Assembly: GCA_037176845.1 (NCBI GenBank)
Contig: JAYKXP010000121.1
Coordinates: 62,001-126,000, forward strand
Source: Paramarasmius palmivorus
Taxonomy: Eukaryota > Basidiomycota > Agaricomycetes > Agaricales > Marasmiaceae
Direction: 5' to 3'
DNA length: 64,000 nt
The notes below the pieces were generated by a model. The model searched no databases and was not told the DNA's origin. It saw nothing but the letters and a program-made list of their open reading frames with translations. The stretch's first letter is position 1. Every line of letters starts with the position of its first letter. The position numbers and the translations under genes were made by a program. Shown here in pieces: positions 24,087 through 36,907 of this stretch.

Positions 24087-24848
24087 GTGTGCAGCTGGGG
24101 AATAACTATGTCTGGGTGGGTTGTGAAGCCAAGCATGAGGTTTATCTGGATTTTTATATCACAATTTGCTGCTAGGCTCGCCACGCAATCAACAAAGTTT
24201 CCCTGGACCATTTACTGTGCATGGCGCCATCGCTTCACCATCCCAACCCTCTGAACAACACGATAACCAATGACGCCGCAACCCTGGTGATCAGTGACGG
24301 TTACAGTTGCGGTCTAAGATTGGTTTACGATTCCTATTGGAGATACACATTAAAGGCATGTTGAATATTGTAACTTATTCCTCTTGTCGCTGACTGACTG
24401 CAGTGTACAGATATAATGTTACTAATAGAGCACCTCCATAATAAACTTCTTTCAACAATATTTGTGACCTTTGCAGCCTGAACTTCCTTTCCGTGCCCTT
24501 AGAATGCTCTGCTCAGCCCCTGATTCTCCATTGGTAGTACTCCGGATGATGTGAAACTCATGCGGAACGTGTCCCAAAGCCAAGAATCAACAAAGTGCGC
24601 ACCCCGACAGACCCCGTCATAGCTGCACGTGTTACGTTGACGACGCTAGTCTCTTTTTCTTTCTCTCTAGCTCCATTGGGCTGTGTTTACTATCGGTGAG
24701 TTCAAATGAAGTTCTGGCCCGTACCTTTCATCAAACACTCATATTCACGCTAGGCTGTGCTCGCCGAAGCTCAGCTTACTCAGGTATGCAGCTGGGAGGT
24801 TTGGTGCGACATCTTGTTGTACTCATTCCGGCGCTCATCATCTGTCTC
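24087..24848. promoter_or_regulatory. shared divergent upstream region
   Basis: This 762-bp stretch separates the starts of the D​UF6698-type gene (minus) and the Plavaka transposase (plus). It has pyrimidine-rich tracts (near 24655-24670) and no open frame of note. It must hold the promoters of both genes; individual sites cannot be read. Confidence 0.4.
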
Positions 24849-27800
24849 ATGGTGTATCAATGTGATGCATGTTCAGTGCAACTCTCTGGCCAAAATGCGC
24901 TTAAACAGCATCAGAAAAGCTGCTCATCATACCAGCAAATGGCTGCTAAAGGGGCAGATATGGCGAGACAGCGTGCAGAACGACGGAAGAGACGCATGGA
25001 GAGCAAGAATGCAGGCACAAGCAACAAGAAGGCTCGTTTTGAGGACCACGTGAGCGCGATTCTTGCCCTGCTTCAATTATCATTGATCTGGTGACTTGAA
25101 CTGTAGGCTTCTGTTGACATCCCCAGCACAAGCTCTGATCCAATGGAACTCGTTCACCCACATCCGCAACCCTCACTATCCCTACCTACCCCTGAACCCA
25201 CACCCGCACTCGCACCCGCACCATCCCCTTCACCACCTCCGCCAGCCCTTCGTCCTTCAGGTCGACCTGCCCGGGAAGTTCGGCTTCCTGTCCGCTTTCG
25301 ACAAGACAATCCTCTCCCGGAAGCACCGCCAGCTGTGGTACGGAGTGATGCCGAAGAGATTCCGCGTCTTCCACAGGTTCGGCTCATTGTACGCGACACG
25401 ATGCGTACTCTCCGCAATGCCTTTGGCCTTTTCCGCGAATACCTACATCGGCCGACGCATGACCCAGATTCATCAGTTGCCACTGAAGATCTTGCCAATG
25501 TCCCAGATACTTCGAGTGGCCCAACTTCTATGGATGGTACTACAGGCAGCGTGGATAGGGAACCTCCTTGGCCCTTTAGCTCCATGTCAATATACCGTTA
25601 CATGACGTGGCTCAATACTGGTGGCACGTCAAAGACTTATGCCGAAGCAGATCGTCTTGCCGACATCATATCGTCTCCCGATTTTGAGCCTGGTGATTTG
25701 AAAGGCTTCAATGCAAAAAGGGAGAGTCAGCGATTAGATCAGGCAAAGGCTGATCAGTCCAAGAACTTTATTGATGGCTTCACGAAGGCCAGCATCAATA
25801 TCGATATTCCTTCCGGACAGAAGGATGTTCCTCCTTCGAAGTTCCCAGTGCATGGTCTATACTACCGTGATCTTCTCGGCGCTATCAAATCGGCGTTTTC
25901 GCACCCACTTTCCTTGAAATTCCACCTTTCTCCCTTCAAGCTCTTTCATGTTGCCGAGGGTAGCGAGGAACCAACAAGAGCCTACAGTGAGCTCTACAAC
26001 TCGGACGCATTCATTCAAGAGCATGACCGTGTGCAGCGAGCACAACTACCAGCGGATAGTCCAGACTGCAAACTTGAACGAGTTGTAGCGGCGCTCATGT
26101 TCTGGTCAGATGCGACACAGCTAGCTAACTTCGGTGATGCTAAGCTGTGGCCCATTTACCTCTTCTTCGGCAATTTGTCAAAATACATTCGAGGTCAACC
26201 AACCAGTGGTGCCTGTCATCACATTGCATATATTCCCTCTGTACGTTCCAGTTGCATTCAAACCAAAATAGAAGCTAATATTGACAACTTGTTCCAGCTT
26301 CCTGATCTATTTGCCGACTTCGCTAGGGACGCACACTCCAAGTGGCGAACTCAGCAAAAGGATATACTGGCACACTGTCGCCGTGAGGTCATGCATGCAG
26401 TATGGGCTTTTCTCCTCACCGATGAATTTGTCCATGCGTATCGGTATGGTATTGTTATTGAATGTGCCGATGGCATAAAAAGGCGAGTTTACCCTCGCAT
26501 CTTTACATATTCTGCCGACTATCCAGAAAAGTGAAGTTCCTCTAGTAACTCATTCTAATAAGTGTTACTGATACGGCTTACTTCAGAGTGCTTCTCGCCA
26601 ACATACGTGACAAGGGACTTTGCCCATGTCCACGTTGTCTCACTCCTAAATCAGCTTTCTGGCGCATGGGAATGAAATTGGATCTTCGCTTCCGCTTGAA
26701 GAACGTACGGCGGTACTTGCTGCACACCGTCTTGCAAGTACGAAAGTACATTCATGAGTATGGGTGGCCAATCAAAGGAAAACACATCGAACAATTGTTG
26801 AAACCCATTTCAGCTGTACCAACAGTGGTATGCATATGTGTTCTATCTGCGCTACTCCGATATCTGATTATTGTACATGTAGAATGCATTCGTCTCTCGA
26901 CTGGGTGAAGACTTCGATCCATGCAAGATGCTCGTTGTTGATCTCATGCACGAGTTCAAACTCGGTGTCTGGAAGAACCTTTTCACTCATCTGATACGGA
27001 TGCTCTATGCAATGCCTAATGGTGCTGGCTTAGTTCAAGAGTTGAATATGAGGTATTATCTCACTATGGTGACTTTGCTTCTCATACTAACATCTGGAAG
27101 GTATAGGCAAGTTTCTCCTTTTGGGAGTTCAAAGACCATACGCCGCTTTGCAAATGATGTGTCGGAGATGAAGAAGCTGGCTGCCCGTGATTTTGAGGAC
27201 CTATTACAGGTGAATGTCTATTGTCTCTAGGGATCTGGTATCTGTTGCTCATTGTGGTATACAAATAGTGTTCAATCCCCTGTTTTGAGGGGCTGCTTCC
27301 AGAACCCTACAACAGGCAAGTTATGAAACTTCTCTACCGTGCAGCTGAATGGCACGCTCTCGCGAAGCTACGCATGCACACAGACTCCACAGTTTCTGAG
27401 CTGAAGACTCTTTCTACCGAGCTCGGCAATCTTCTGCGAAGCTTTCGGGATACCACGAGTCATTTCAACTGTGTTGAATTACCTCGTGAAGCAAGGGCTC
27501 GAGCAAGGCGACAGAAGGCCCAGAATCCGGACTCTGATCTGTCCTCTTCTCGTCAAAAGAAGACTCTCAACCTGGATATATACAAATTTCATGCAATGGC
27601 CGACTACGCAGGAACAATTCTCGAGTTTGGGCCTACCGATGGCTATTCAACACAACTGGTAAGTTCAATCTCTGAATAGAAATGCTCGTACTGAGAGTGT
27701 ATTGTCCTCCAGGGTGAAATGTGTCACCAGCCCGTCAAAAGGTTCTACACTCTCACAAATAAACGCGACGCAGCTGGGCAGATTGCTAAGCGGTATCGTC

Positions 27801-28939
27801 GAAATGCTATCCTCAGGCCAGAATGTGTCGAAGGAACAGACGTCATAGTTCCAGAGCTACATCACCAAATCTCTAATCGCCGTGATACTGTGATACATCT
27901 ACGACCCTGGCTGCAAGAGAATGCAAGTGAACCCACAAAAAAGGTAGGCTTTTTGTCCCTTTAACTCTGGTCATTACTGAGTAATGGGCTCCCCAGAACT
28001 TCGTCCCGAAGCTGAAGGATCACCTACTTGCACGTTTGTCTAGATCCTTGACTGCGAGCGAAGGGAACTTCACCGACAGCGACCGTAATAAAGTGGTCAT
28101 TCTCGGAAACAAAATCTATTCTGTGAAGACTATGCGAATCAACTATACAACATATGATGTTCGCCGTGACTCCGACCTGGTCAACTGTAATAACGACCAG
28201 TGCTTCGTAATGGTGCGCTCCGAAACTTCCGATACACATCCGTTGTGGTACGCACATATTTTGGGCATCTTTCATGCTCAAGTATACGTCGAAAAATCCC
28301 AAGTGCCACAGTTTGTAGAGTTCCTTTGGGTGCATTGGATGGAAGTGGCGCACCGTGGAAATGGTAGGAATCCAGCTCAGCTCCCAAAGCTCGAGTATCT
28401 ACCGGCCGAGAACGAGAGTGCCTTTGGCTTCCTTGATCCTAACGCAGTCGTTCGGGCTTCTCACCTCATACCTCAGTTTGCTGTGGGGCGCACGGCTGAA
28501 GTATCAAGTTACTATGTCAACTTGTAAGTGTGGTTCTTTTTACCATGCACCATACTTACAGCACTTTGAAAGATTTGTTGATAGAGACATGTTCATGAGG
28601 TATCACGGAGGCGGCCTAGGCCATGTTGACATCGTACAGCCCACTGGCAGGGAACTGGACGACGAAATTCCAGTCAACGAAGAGGGGTTTGAAGACATTG
28701 AAGAATCTGAAGATGTTCTTGACAATGGTATCACTGAGGGTATTCACACAGCCACGGAGACTGAAGCAGCATTTCGTGACGGCCACGAAGGCACTATCTC
28801 TTTGGACGATGATCAGGCTGAAGAAATCATAGCGGATAGCGATGACGAAGAGTATGAGAACGATTTTGACAATGATGATAGCGACGAGGACGATGGAGAT
28901 GTGGGAGGAGAAAACGATTCAGATTATGGAGATTTGTAG
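24849..28939 (+). CDS. Plavaka-superfamily transposase, intact
   Basis: Ten exons (24849-25049, 25107-26240, 26298-26530, 26587-26827, 26883-27052, 27101-27209, 27269-27658, 27713-27943, 27997-28523, 28573-28939) splice to exactly 1201 codons. The N-terminus is a C2H2-like finger (CDACSVQLSGQNALKQHQ), then a Pro-rich linker. The core shows IYLFFGNLSKYIRGQPTSGA, GIVIECADGIKRRVYPRIFT, ADYPEKVLLANIRDKGLCPC and PRCL. It continues with MLVVDLMHEFKLGVWKNLF, SEMKKLAARDFEDLLQ and FVDRDMFMRYHGGGLGH. The last 90 residues are very acidic. These are marks of the Plavaka group of CACTA-like DNA transposons of basidiomycetes, which cut and paste through an RNase H-fold DDE/D centre. The frame has no break, so the element may still be able to move. 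I could not define its terminal inverted repeats. Confidence 0.85.
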
Positions 28940-29130
28940 TAGATTGGTACTTTGACACTTTGGTGTTTGTATGGATGATATTTTGCTGTAGGGAATTTTT
29001 TGAACGCAGATTATCGCTTACCTATTCGGGAAAAGGTGTGGAGAACAAGAGGCTATGCAAATCCTGTCGCTCACCCAACGACCGCCATGACGCAGCATTT
29101 ATACCTCTTCAATGTTCCTCATTAACTTCA

Positions 29131-29841
29131 ATGACTCCCGCCGCAGTTCTTGGATCCAGTGTCTCACTGGATATCAGCGTTGAGGTGTCTCACTACGACT
29201 CTACCTCAAACCGAGTTCGTACCTCGATCACCGAATCAACTTTAGGTGAAGACTCCAGTGATGGAAAGCCCGTGGTGTTCACTGTGGACTGCTCTTCTTG
29301 GCTTCAGAATAAGGGACCGTTTGTGCGTAACCTTCGTTCTCTTCTACTTCTGATCTGAGCCGATATCCAGACAATCCGCCTGACGGGTCTTCCTGATGGT
29401 GTCCAACGTCACATCGAAGAAATCAATCGCAATATCGTCTCATCCAGCTACCTTGAACATACCGTAGCACCAGCAGACACCCCAACGGCACATTCTAGTC
29501 TATACCAGGATCAGGAAGGTCTCATCACCCCCAAGCGCAAGTTGAAGAGGCGTTCAAAAGATTGGCGGTCTCCTCACTATGGTGTGTCTTCAATTACTCA
29601 TGGCAAAGTAAGTCGGGATACTGACATTCATTTCTATTTTTTTTACTGTACAGATGGCCTTGCTTACTTTTTACCACCGACTCCCCCACGCCGCACACTC
29701 CCACCCAAACGCTATGGCTTACGAACCCGCGGAAACCGTACTGCCTGTAACACACCAAGGACACCTCGTAAACCTCTTAAACGTGAATCAGAGGAGCTAC
29801 TACTTGTCCCCGAGACAGATTCGGAATCTCAGTCGGACTAG
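29131..29841 (+). CDS. small basic partner protein downstream of Plavaka
   Basis: Three exons (29131-29322, 29371-29581, 29654-29841) splice to exactly 197 codons. The N-terminal half looks like a beta-rich domain (VSLDISVEVSHYD, GKPVVFTVDCSSWL, FTIRLTGLPDGVQ). The C-terminal half is basic and Pro-rich (PKRKLKRRSKDWRSP, PPTPPRRTLPPKRYGLRTRG) and ends with an acidic tail (LLLVPETDSESQSD). It begins 191 bp after the transposase stop, on the same strand. A similar layout occurs in the gene at 33527-34307 beside the second Plavaka copy, so it may be an accessory protein carried by these elements. I do not recognise a family; a DNA-binding role is inferred only from charge. Confidence 0.5.
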
Positions 29842-30595
29842 TAACATTGATGTGTGCAGTGTAATCGTGGTGTAGTCTGAGGAATAATATGACATTGTGG
29901 ATCGTTCGAGATGAACCGTATTCCCATGAGTGACGACCATCATCTAGTACTTCTACATGAAAGTACTGCATTCTCCTTTATCTGCACAAATATATGTTAT
30001 GATAATCGGAGACTTAAACGCGCGTAGTATGACACTTGTACGATACAAGATGACCTTTAATCTGCCACGCCGGTCGTTCATGAGAATGACATTATCTTGT
30101 TAGGTACTGATAGGTCGGGATTATCACCACAAACGATCATCACAGCTTCATGAGATGGTGATATCATTGTGTAGAAACATGGCCTTGGTAGGATAACAGA
30201 TGGTCATCGAATGTCTGCAGTGAACATCAATACCCTGGAAGGTAACACGTGCCGGGCTATATCTGGTTCCCCGGTTTTTTGTGATGAGATTGCCCCGTTT
30301 GCCATCATCTGGAAAAGCCTCCCTCGTGAATAAAGAGTAATTCATAGTAATTACCGATAATTCACGATAATTCATATCATTCTGTCAGAAAGAGTAATTA
30401 GCGTGAATGACGACCATATAAGCCAGCCCCCTTATACAGAAACGCGAACTTAAAGTTAATATAACCATACTGATGTCCTATTACTCCGAAAACCTATACA
30501 CTATTCACACGTCAAAATACTTGAATGCACTATTATGATTGGGATTACAATACGAACAGAAAGGACAGGACAGTTCAAACGGAAAAGAACCACAA
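29842..30595. other. non-coding stretch with short subterminal-type repeats
   Basis: No gene. Around 30336-30410 the motif GATAATTCA and close variants recur several times, and GTGAATGACGACCAT (about 30402) echoes GAGTGACGACCAT (about 29929). Clusters of short repeats of this sort are common just inside the ends of CACTA-like transposons, so the right end of the first Plavaka element may lie here. Confidence 0.35.
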
Positions 30596-33170
30596 CTAGG
30601 CTGTCGGACCCTCAGCGGCACTTTGATCAACCCCAGCAACTTCAATATCACCTTCACCATCAGCTGGTTCGTGTCCAGTTAAATCTTCAAAATCATCGAA
30701 CGTAGCAGCTTCTCCTTCCTCAGACTCGTGGTCATCAAAGTCAAAATTCCCTGCTGCCTTTTTCACATCATTAATGGCTTGCCCTCTGAGATAGCTAAAT
30801 CAGCATGCTATTCAATCAATGACAGATGACGAACTTACGTGGCAAAGCGGTAGAGCTCAGACATGATTCGATGGAAATCCTGTGGGTGCTTTTGTTGCAT
30901 TTCGGCCAACTGCAAGGCGTGTCCTCGGTAGTACGGGGCAAGGATGTCTGAGTCAAAGCGTCCTTTAGTGAGCGTAGAGCCGGTGTTTGCTACGTCAATC
31001 AAGATGCTTTGAACCTGACGACGAAGGATATCAGACAGTGAATTTGATGGATCAAGACAACTCACTGCTGTGACTGCTGCTGCGACAATGGGAATAGTGA
31101 TCTCTTTCTCCATCTGCTCATCGTCGTCAGGTAGTGATGTAGTGAACTTGGGGATGAAGCGCAAACAAACAGGGCCAAAGGTGGTGTGTGATTTGAAAGC
31201 CCAGTCGCGCACTGTAACCATAATTGCCAGATGAAGGTACGGTGCGCTCTTCAAGACATTCCCGTTCTAGAATGAATGTCAGTACAGACTCAGATGCTAA
31301 GATGAAAATGATGTACCTTTCTTCTTGCCAAGATGAAACGGTCCTTGTGCAACTCATCAGTGGCCATTTTGCGTTGCTCTGATTCAGTAAGAGTCGTAAG
31401 CCCATAGTGAGCGGAGGCTATGGTGTGCGCTACGGTTTTGCTTGCGCTGCGGAATTGGCAGAGACGAGTTGTTCCCTAGAGCCCCAGATGTTAGCATAAA
31501 AAAGAATACTATAACACAACAGGGTAATACCAGATCTGCGAAGCACTTGACAAACGATGGATCCATCTTGAAACGATCGAATATTTCACGCGCCTTGGTG
31601 TTCTTGACCGGATCGCTGGCACTCTGCTTGCCGACGATACTTGCAGCCTTCATAAGTATGTTCTTCATGAAGTCGGCGGGATGGTCGTATTTGGGGTAGA
31701 CATTCTTGAATACAACATACTCCAAAACAAGCGGGAACGAGAGCTTGATGATACTGCGCAAGGTCGGCGGCTGAACAGTCAAAATGTACTCGCCTCCAGA
31801 CCCTCTGACTGGTGTTGCTGCCACAGACCAAGCTCGGGTGGTCGGTACGGGAGCCACTGCAAGGATCTGAGGTTGCTGCGTAATATGAGTAAGCTGCAGA
31901 GAGTGAACCCATTACCATAAACCATACCTCAGCATTATGTGCTTCCAGACGCTTTGACAGTTTCTTTGGCTGTGAATATTGTGAGAAGCGAGCGGTGATG
32001 ATCTTTTGTGACACATACCTCGGGTTTCTTTGAACGACCTTCAGCCTTTTTGGTCTAAGGAACTTCAGTAAAAAGCAGAACGTAAAAAAGCGGCCACTTG
32101 CCAATCATACCTTGCTGATGGGGATGGATGTTGTCTCGTCACTAATCTCATTGATCATGGGAGTGCTCCTGGGAACAACTGTAACAGCATGGTCATTTGC
32201 AAAAAGGTTGTCAGCAGATTGCATCGGAGCTGCAACGTCTCCAGTGATTTTAGCCAACTGTCCAGTTCTCATATCAGTACAGACACAAAACATTCTTTTT
32301 GACATACCGTGAATGCAAAGGCGGTGTCGCTGAGATTGCCATCAGACTCCGAAGACTCATTGAGTTCATCCTCCTCCTGGGTGCCTTCGTCACTGCCAGA
32401 TTCTTCATCTTCATCAGATGAAGGTACATTAAGCCTAGCAGGACCAGGCGTAGCTGAGGGTATTCACGAAGTAGTCAGTGATGAAATGAATCAAAGATGT
32501 GTTTATATAGCTTACCAACAACAGCCTTTACGCTTCCTTTCAGCTTTGCAGGAGTAGCTTTGGGGTTGACTGGCTTCGGAGCAGCAGTGACATTGCCTAC
32601 AGGGACCTTAGATTTCCTAGAGGAAGATGCTGAGGTGGCCAGTCTTGGTGCTTTTGTGACAGATACGGTGGGCTCTGCAAGCTGAAATTAGTAAGCGGCA
32701 CAAGCCCAAGAGCAATCGGACACACCTGTCATTTCAATATCCTCGTCGCTATCAAATGAAGGTTCTGGAAGGAAGGAAGACTCTTCTGTGATTTATATGA
32801 GAAATTTGACAATGAACCTCAAGATAAAACTAACCTCCTTTCGGCTTCTTGGAGTGCTGGATATCCTTGATGTCTGACAGGGCTCGCTTATGAGCCATGG
32901 CTGCTTTAGCGGCCCCAGCACCTTTCGGACATCCAGCGGCGGGGGTCATCCAGACTGGCAAGGATGTCGGTGCTTTGAAACAAACATAGCAAGACAGTAT
33001 CACTCACTAGCTTGATCTAAAGCATTGGCTTTCGTCTTGCGATAACGGCGAGGGGCGGGCTGAACAACTTCAAGTTCGTCATTCTCTGGGTACGAAACAC
33101 CGGCTGACTGTTCGTTTGCGCCATCCAGTTCGAGAGGGCGATCTTTGGCCTTCTTTTGGGAGCGTGCCAT
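30596..33170 (-). CDS. DUF6532-type protein
   Basis: The start is the ATG at 33170 (MARSQKKAKDRPLELDG) and the stop is at 30596-30598. Many short exons join the two; I read at least ten but did not fix every border. The N-terminal third is basic and disordered (RRYRKTKANALDQAS, MAHKRALSDIKDIQHSKKPK), then an acidic Ser-rich part (SSDEDEESGSDEGTQEEDEL). The folded C-terminal part shows LRSIIKLSFPLVLEYVVFKN, ADFMKNILMKAASIVGKQSA, KEITIPIVAAAVTAV, FDSDILAPYYRGHALQLAEM and QDFHRIMSELYRFAT. That order matches a large basidiomycete family I believe is Pfam DUF6532, of unknown function. It lies between two Plavaka elements, which is suggestive of transposon cargo but not proof. Confidence 0.6.
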
Positions 33171-33526
33171 CTGGGGAGAATTAAAAAAGAGCGAGAATGA
33201 ATCTAAAGAGCGAGATAATAGAGGTGTTAGGTATCTGGATGGTTCATGGAGGTACTGCATACCCTTTTATACCACGAAGATCCTATCTCCCTCACCGGAA
33301 CTTGGAACTTGAAACTGCTAAAACTGGTTAGTCCTCTGTTGCTCAAACAGGTCCTTTCTGTCCACTCACCGACGGCAGGCGCTCAAGCGATATTGCGTTG
33401 CTACTCTCCATGTTTGAACGTGAATATCATTGTTGAATTAACCGCTATTTAAGCTCAGCTATGCCGACCCTTAATCTCAATTATGAGATTTCTCCGAGAT
33501 AAGTCAATAGCGAACATACCTTGAGC
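33171..33526. other. intergenic, nothing recognised
   Basis: Upstream of the DUF6532-type gene and downstream of the next minus-strand gene. AT-rich near 33415-33490; no motif seen. Confidence 0.4.
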
Positions 33527-34307
33527 TCATTTCTCTTCCTCTGAGTCTGGTATAATCTCGTCTTTGACCATGGAATATTCTCCTGAGTATTCGAACTCTA
33601 CCAGTCCAGATGAGCTTGGTGGGCTTTGAATATTGATCTCCAAAGCCTCGGAATGCTTTCGCGGCAAAGATTTGGACTGCGGTGTGCGCGGAGATCGAGG
33701 TACTGGAAAGTCTAGGCGGTAACAGTTTTCATCCCTGAGTTGTGCGGTAACTTCAAGAAACATACCGTGGCGGGGACACTCAAAATGCTTCCGAGTGCCA
33801 TCTGCTTTCTCAAGACCTTGCAAGTCACAATGAATGCAAGATTCATGCTCTGACATAGGTTCTACAGTGCTGAACTTGCGCTTCTTACACCCTCCTAACT
33901 CTTCAAAATCTCCCAAAGTAATGACCTAACCAGAAACGAATATTGCTGTCAACAATAGAAAGTTATTCAGGTTCATAACGTACCATATTTCCATCCACAA
34001 CATCATTCAGATTATACTGAACGGTGACAGACTGGTTGTTCTCGAAAGATACTTGCACTGCGACCTCCGTGTGGTTCTCAGAACTTCCAATGGATATCGA
34101 GCTGACTTTACGGGTCATGTCGGTTAGGTATGTGCTGGTCTTGACGAGAGTTCGATAGCCCGGACCAAGCCCTGATGGTGTGTGGAATGGAGCATCATGG
34201 TTGTGAAGTGAAAATTTTATTTCCAAAAGAAGAAGGTAGTCTGCGGAACCGAACGGCGGTTTTGTCGGGCCGTATTCTTGATTGTTGACCTTGACAACGG
34301 CGGGCAA
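33527..34307 (-). CDS. small partner protein next to the second Plavaka
   Basis: Two main exons join over an intron at about 33984-33927 (GTACGTTA...GGTTAG). The first (from about 34307) reads FGSADYLLLLEIKFSLHNHD then VAVQVSFENNQSVTVQYNLN. The second reads LGDFEELGGCKKRKFS, a possible metal-binding run (CIHCDLQGLEK...FECPRHG, two Cys pairs and a His) and an acidic end (DEIIPDSEEEK). A GTATGT...CCAG stretch inside the second exon could be a further optional intron. The 5' end is uncertain: the open frame has no ATG at its left limit and probably continues through a short intron before 34349. The layout resembles the gene at 29131-29841. Confidence 0.45.
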
Positions 34308-34465
34308 GGTCAGCGGCAGGCTAGCAGCTACTGCCAGGTGCTGGGGTGGTGTTCATCGTACCTAGGTGAAGGGTGAGTGAAACTGTATGTGCATGTCTAT
34401 ACATTCTTACCCTTTTTCCAGTCTTGTCATCATCAATACTGCAATCATTACCCTATTCTTTTTTC

Positions 34466-36775
34466 ATGGCATATGTCTGCGAGGGATGTTTGAGGTCTTT
34501 CACATCCTGGGGATTCAAGCAACATCGGCTTAAGACCTCCAACTCCGCATGCAGTGCACCGAGCAATGTCGAAAACAACAGCGAACCTAACTTTTCTGAC
34601 CCTGCCGAATCAGACGAGTCGGAAACGGACTCAGAGCTTGAAGAACTCACTGCCCACGTTCTCTCCGACTTTGACCCAGATTCCGCCCCTATTTCTTTCG
34701 AAGGCGACTACTTCGGCAGCAACTACACCACCCAAGATCTCGGACAGATGGATGTTGAGGAAGCAGATGAAGAATGGGAATGGGGCGAAGGTAGTGCAAG
34801 CGCTGAGGATGGCATAGAGGAAGAAGCAGACTTTGATGAAGATAGCTTGAATGCTTTGCTTGAAGGGATGTGGGAGCCTGAGCGAGTAGTTGATGTTGAC
34901 ATGCAAGAAGAACCTTCACCTTCGACTGGTACTCAAATCCCTGTTCGAAACACCAGAACTGCTACCGAATCACACGTCCATATTGAAGACTGCCTTCGTC
35001 ATAAGCCCTTCATTGTCAAGTTTGGTGGCCATGCGGGCAGGCCGATTTCAGATACCAAGGTTGACGATAGCAATACTCGGTATGAGCGTGCTCTCGGAAA
35101 CGACAAATTTCTTTGGCATCCATTTCGGTCCCGGCTTGATTGGGAGGTTGCTCGCTGGGGAAAGCTTCGGGGTCCTGGGTCCAATGCTCTAAATGAGCTA
35201 CTGCAAATACCAGGGGTAAGCATTGCTGTTGTCGTCTCCATTTGAATCCTAACTCATTCTCCAATTCAATGTCAATTTAGCTGGCCGAAAAGCTGGATCT
35301 CTCGTTCAAGACCACACACGAGTTGAATAAGATCATCGACGGACAGCTCCCGGGTCGACCTCCATTCCATCGACATGAGGTTGTCGTTGCAGGGGAATCC
35401 TTCGAGTTCTTTTATCGAAACATTCTCGACTGTATTCGAGCACTGTGGGGTGACCGAGACCTCACACCATATTTGATCATGTGTCCGGAACGACACTATA
35501 CCGACCAAACCAAAGATATTCAACTCTTTCATAGCATGCATACCGGGAAATGGTGGTGGGCTACTCAGGTACGAATTTCAGCTCTTTCTGGGAATCTGAA
35601 TGGGACTAAAATGTATGATACAGAAGGAGATTGAGAAGACTAATCCTGGGGCAACAATCATACCTCTCATAATTTCAACCGACAAGACACAACTCACGGT
35701 CTTTGGAAACAAGACGGCCTACCCGGTATATATCACCATCGGGAATATTCCTAAAGAGATTCGGCGCAAATCGTCTCGTGGTTCCTATATCCTCCTCGGC
35801 TACCTTCCGACTTCGAATCTCAGTCACATCACCAACAAAACAGGCCGGCGCCGTGCCCTTGCCAACCTGTTTCATGCTTGTATGAAGCATATCATGGCTC
35901 CAATCCGAGAGCCTGGTATCAATGGTATGCTCGTGGTCGATGGCAATGGTGTCGCTCGACGTGGACATCCTATCATGGCCGTTTATGTCACCGACTATCC
36001 TGAGCAATGTCTTGCTTCCACTGCAAAGTATGGCCGCTGTGCTGCCCTATGTGGTGTTGTTAAGGAGAACTCAGGTGATGATCAGACCGACTTTCCGTTC
36101 TTGGATTTTGCGTCTGCACTCGAAGTTTTTGAAATGATTTCAGAAGGTCCGACGGTATTCAGGCGTGCATGCAAGGATGCTGGCATGAAGCCCATCCCGG
36201 AACCCTTTTGGAAAGATCTTCCATATGTCAATATCTTCCAGTCTATCACCCCCGACATCCTACACCAGCTGTATCAAGGCCTCATCAAACATCTTCTCAG
36301 CTGGCTCATCAAGATAGCAGGTGCAGCAGAAATTGATGCACGCTTCCGGCGCTTTCCCCCTAACCATAACATCCGCCTTTTCATGCGAGGCGTATCGATG
36401 TTGTCCCGTGTGACAGGGAAAGAACACGAACAGATTAGCCACTGTTTACTGGGAATAGTCATTGATCTACACCTTCCCAATGGAGCCTCATCAGAGCGGC
36501 TCTCCGCTGCTGTTCGGGGTATGCTCAACTTTGTTTATCTAGCCCAGTACCCCCTCCACACAACTGAAACCCTGTCCCTCCTTCGTCAATCGCTCACACT
36601 ATTTCATGACCACAAGGATGTTTTCGTTGATACTGGCATTGTCAGTACCTTCAAGATCCCCAAACTCCACGCTTGTCAACACTTCGCGCGCCATTTCGAA
36701 AATTTCGGCACTGCCGACAACTTCAACTCAGAGTACACCGATGGAGTGGCCGAGGAGTGCGGTGAGAATGCGTAG
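34466..36775 (+). pseudogene. second Plavaka transposase, cut off by an LTR element
   Basis: Exons 34466-35215, 35281-35568 and 35624-36775 join to 730 codons. The start has a C2H2-like finger (CEGCLRSFTSWGFKQHRLK...C) and an acidic linker. The core reads AYPVYITIGNIPKEIRRKSS, LLGYLPTSNLSHI, MLVVDGNGVARRGHPIMAVY, VTDYPEQCL and SITPDILHQLYQGLIKHLLS, all typical of Plavaka. At FNSEYT the reading enters the left LTR at 36742, and the last 11 codons are LTR sequence. Family members continue well beyond this point, so the C-terminal domain is missing. It is not found on the other side of the LTR element. The first copy (24849-28939) belongs to a clearly different subfamily. Confidence 0.8.
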
Positions 36776-36907
36776 ATGTGGTAGTGATAATGTCAATGTA
36801 TCTACAAGACAAAACCGGAAAGTCTATCTAAAGCCCATGCCAAACAAGACCAAATCCTGCCAAATGCGGATGTACACGCGTCCGAGGAATGGGTTCCACC
36901 CATTCCA
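36742..36907 (-). repeat. 3' LTR
   Basis: 166 bp, identical to the copy at 43168-43333 except for an A/G change in TCTAC(A/G)AGAC. The ends are TGGAGTGGCC and CCCATTCCA. It is very short for a Gypsy LTR. Confidence 0.9.

Noticed and set aside
36742..36775. Last 11 residues of the second transposase as its real C-terminus
   Set aside because: They are translated LTR sequence; the same bases occur in the other LTR.
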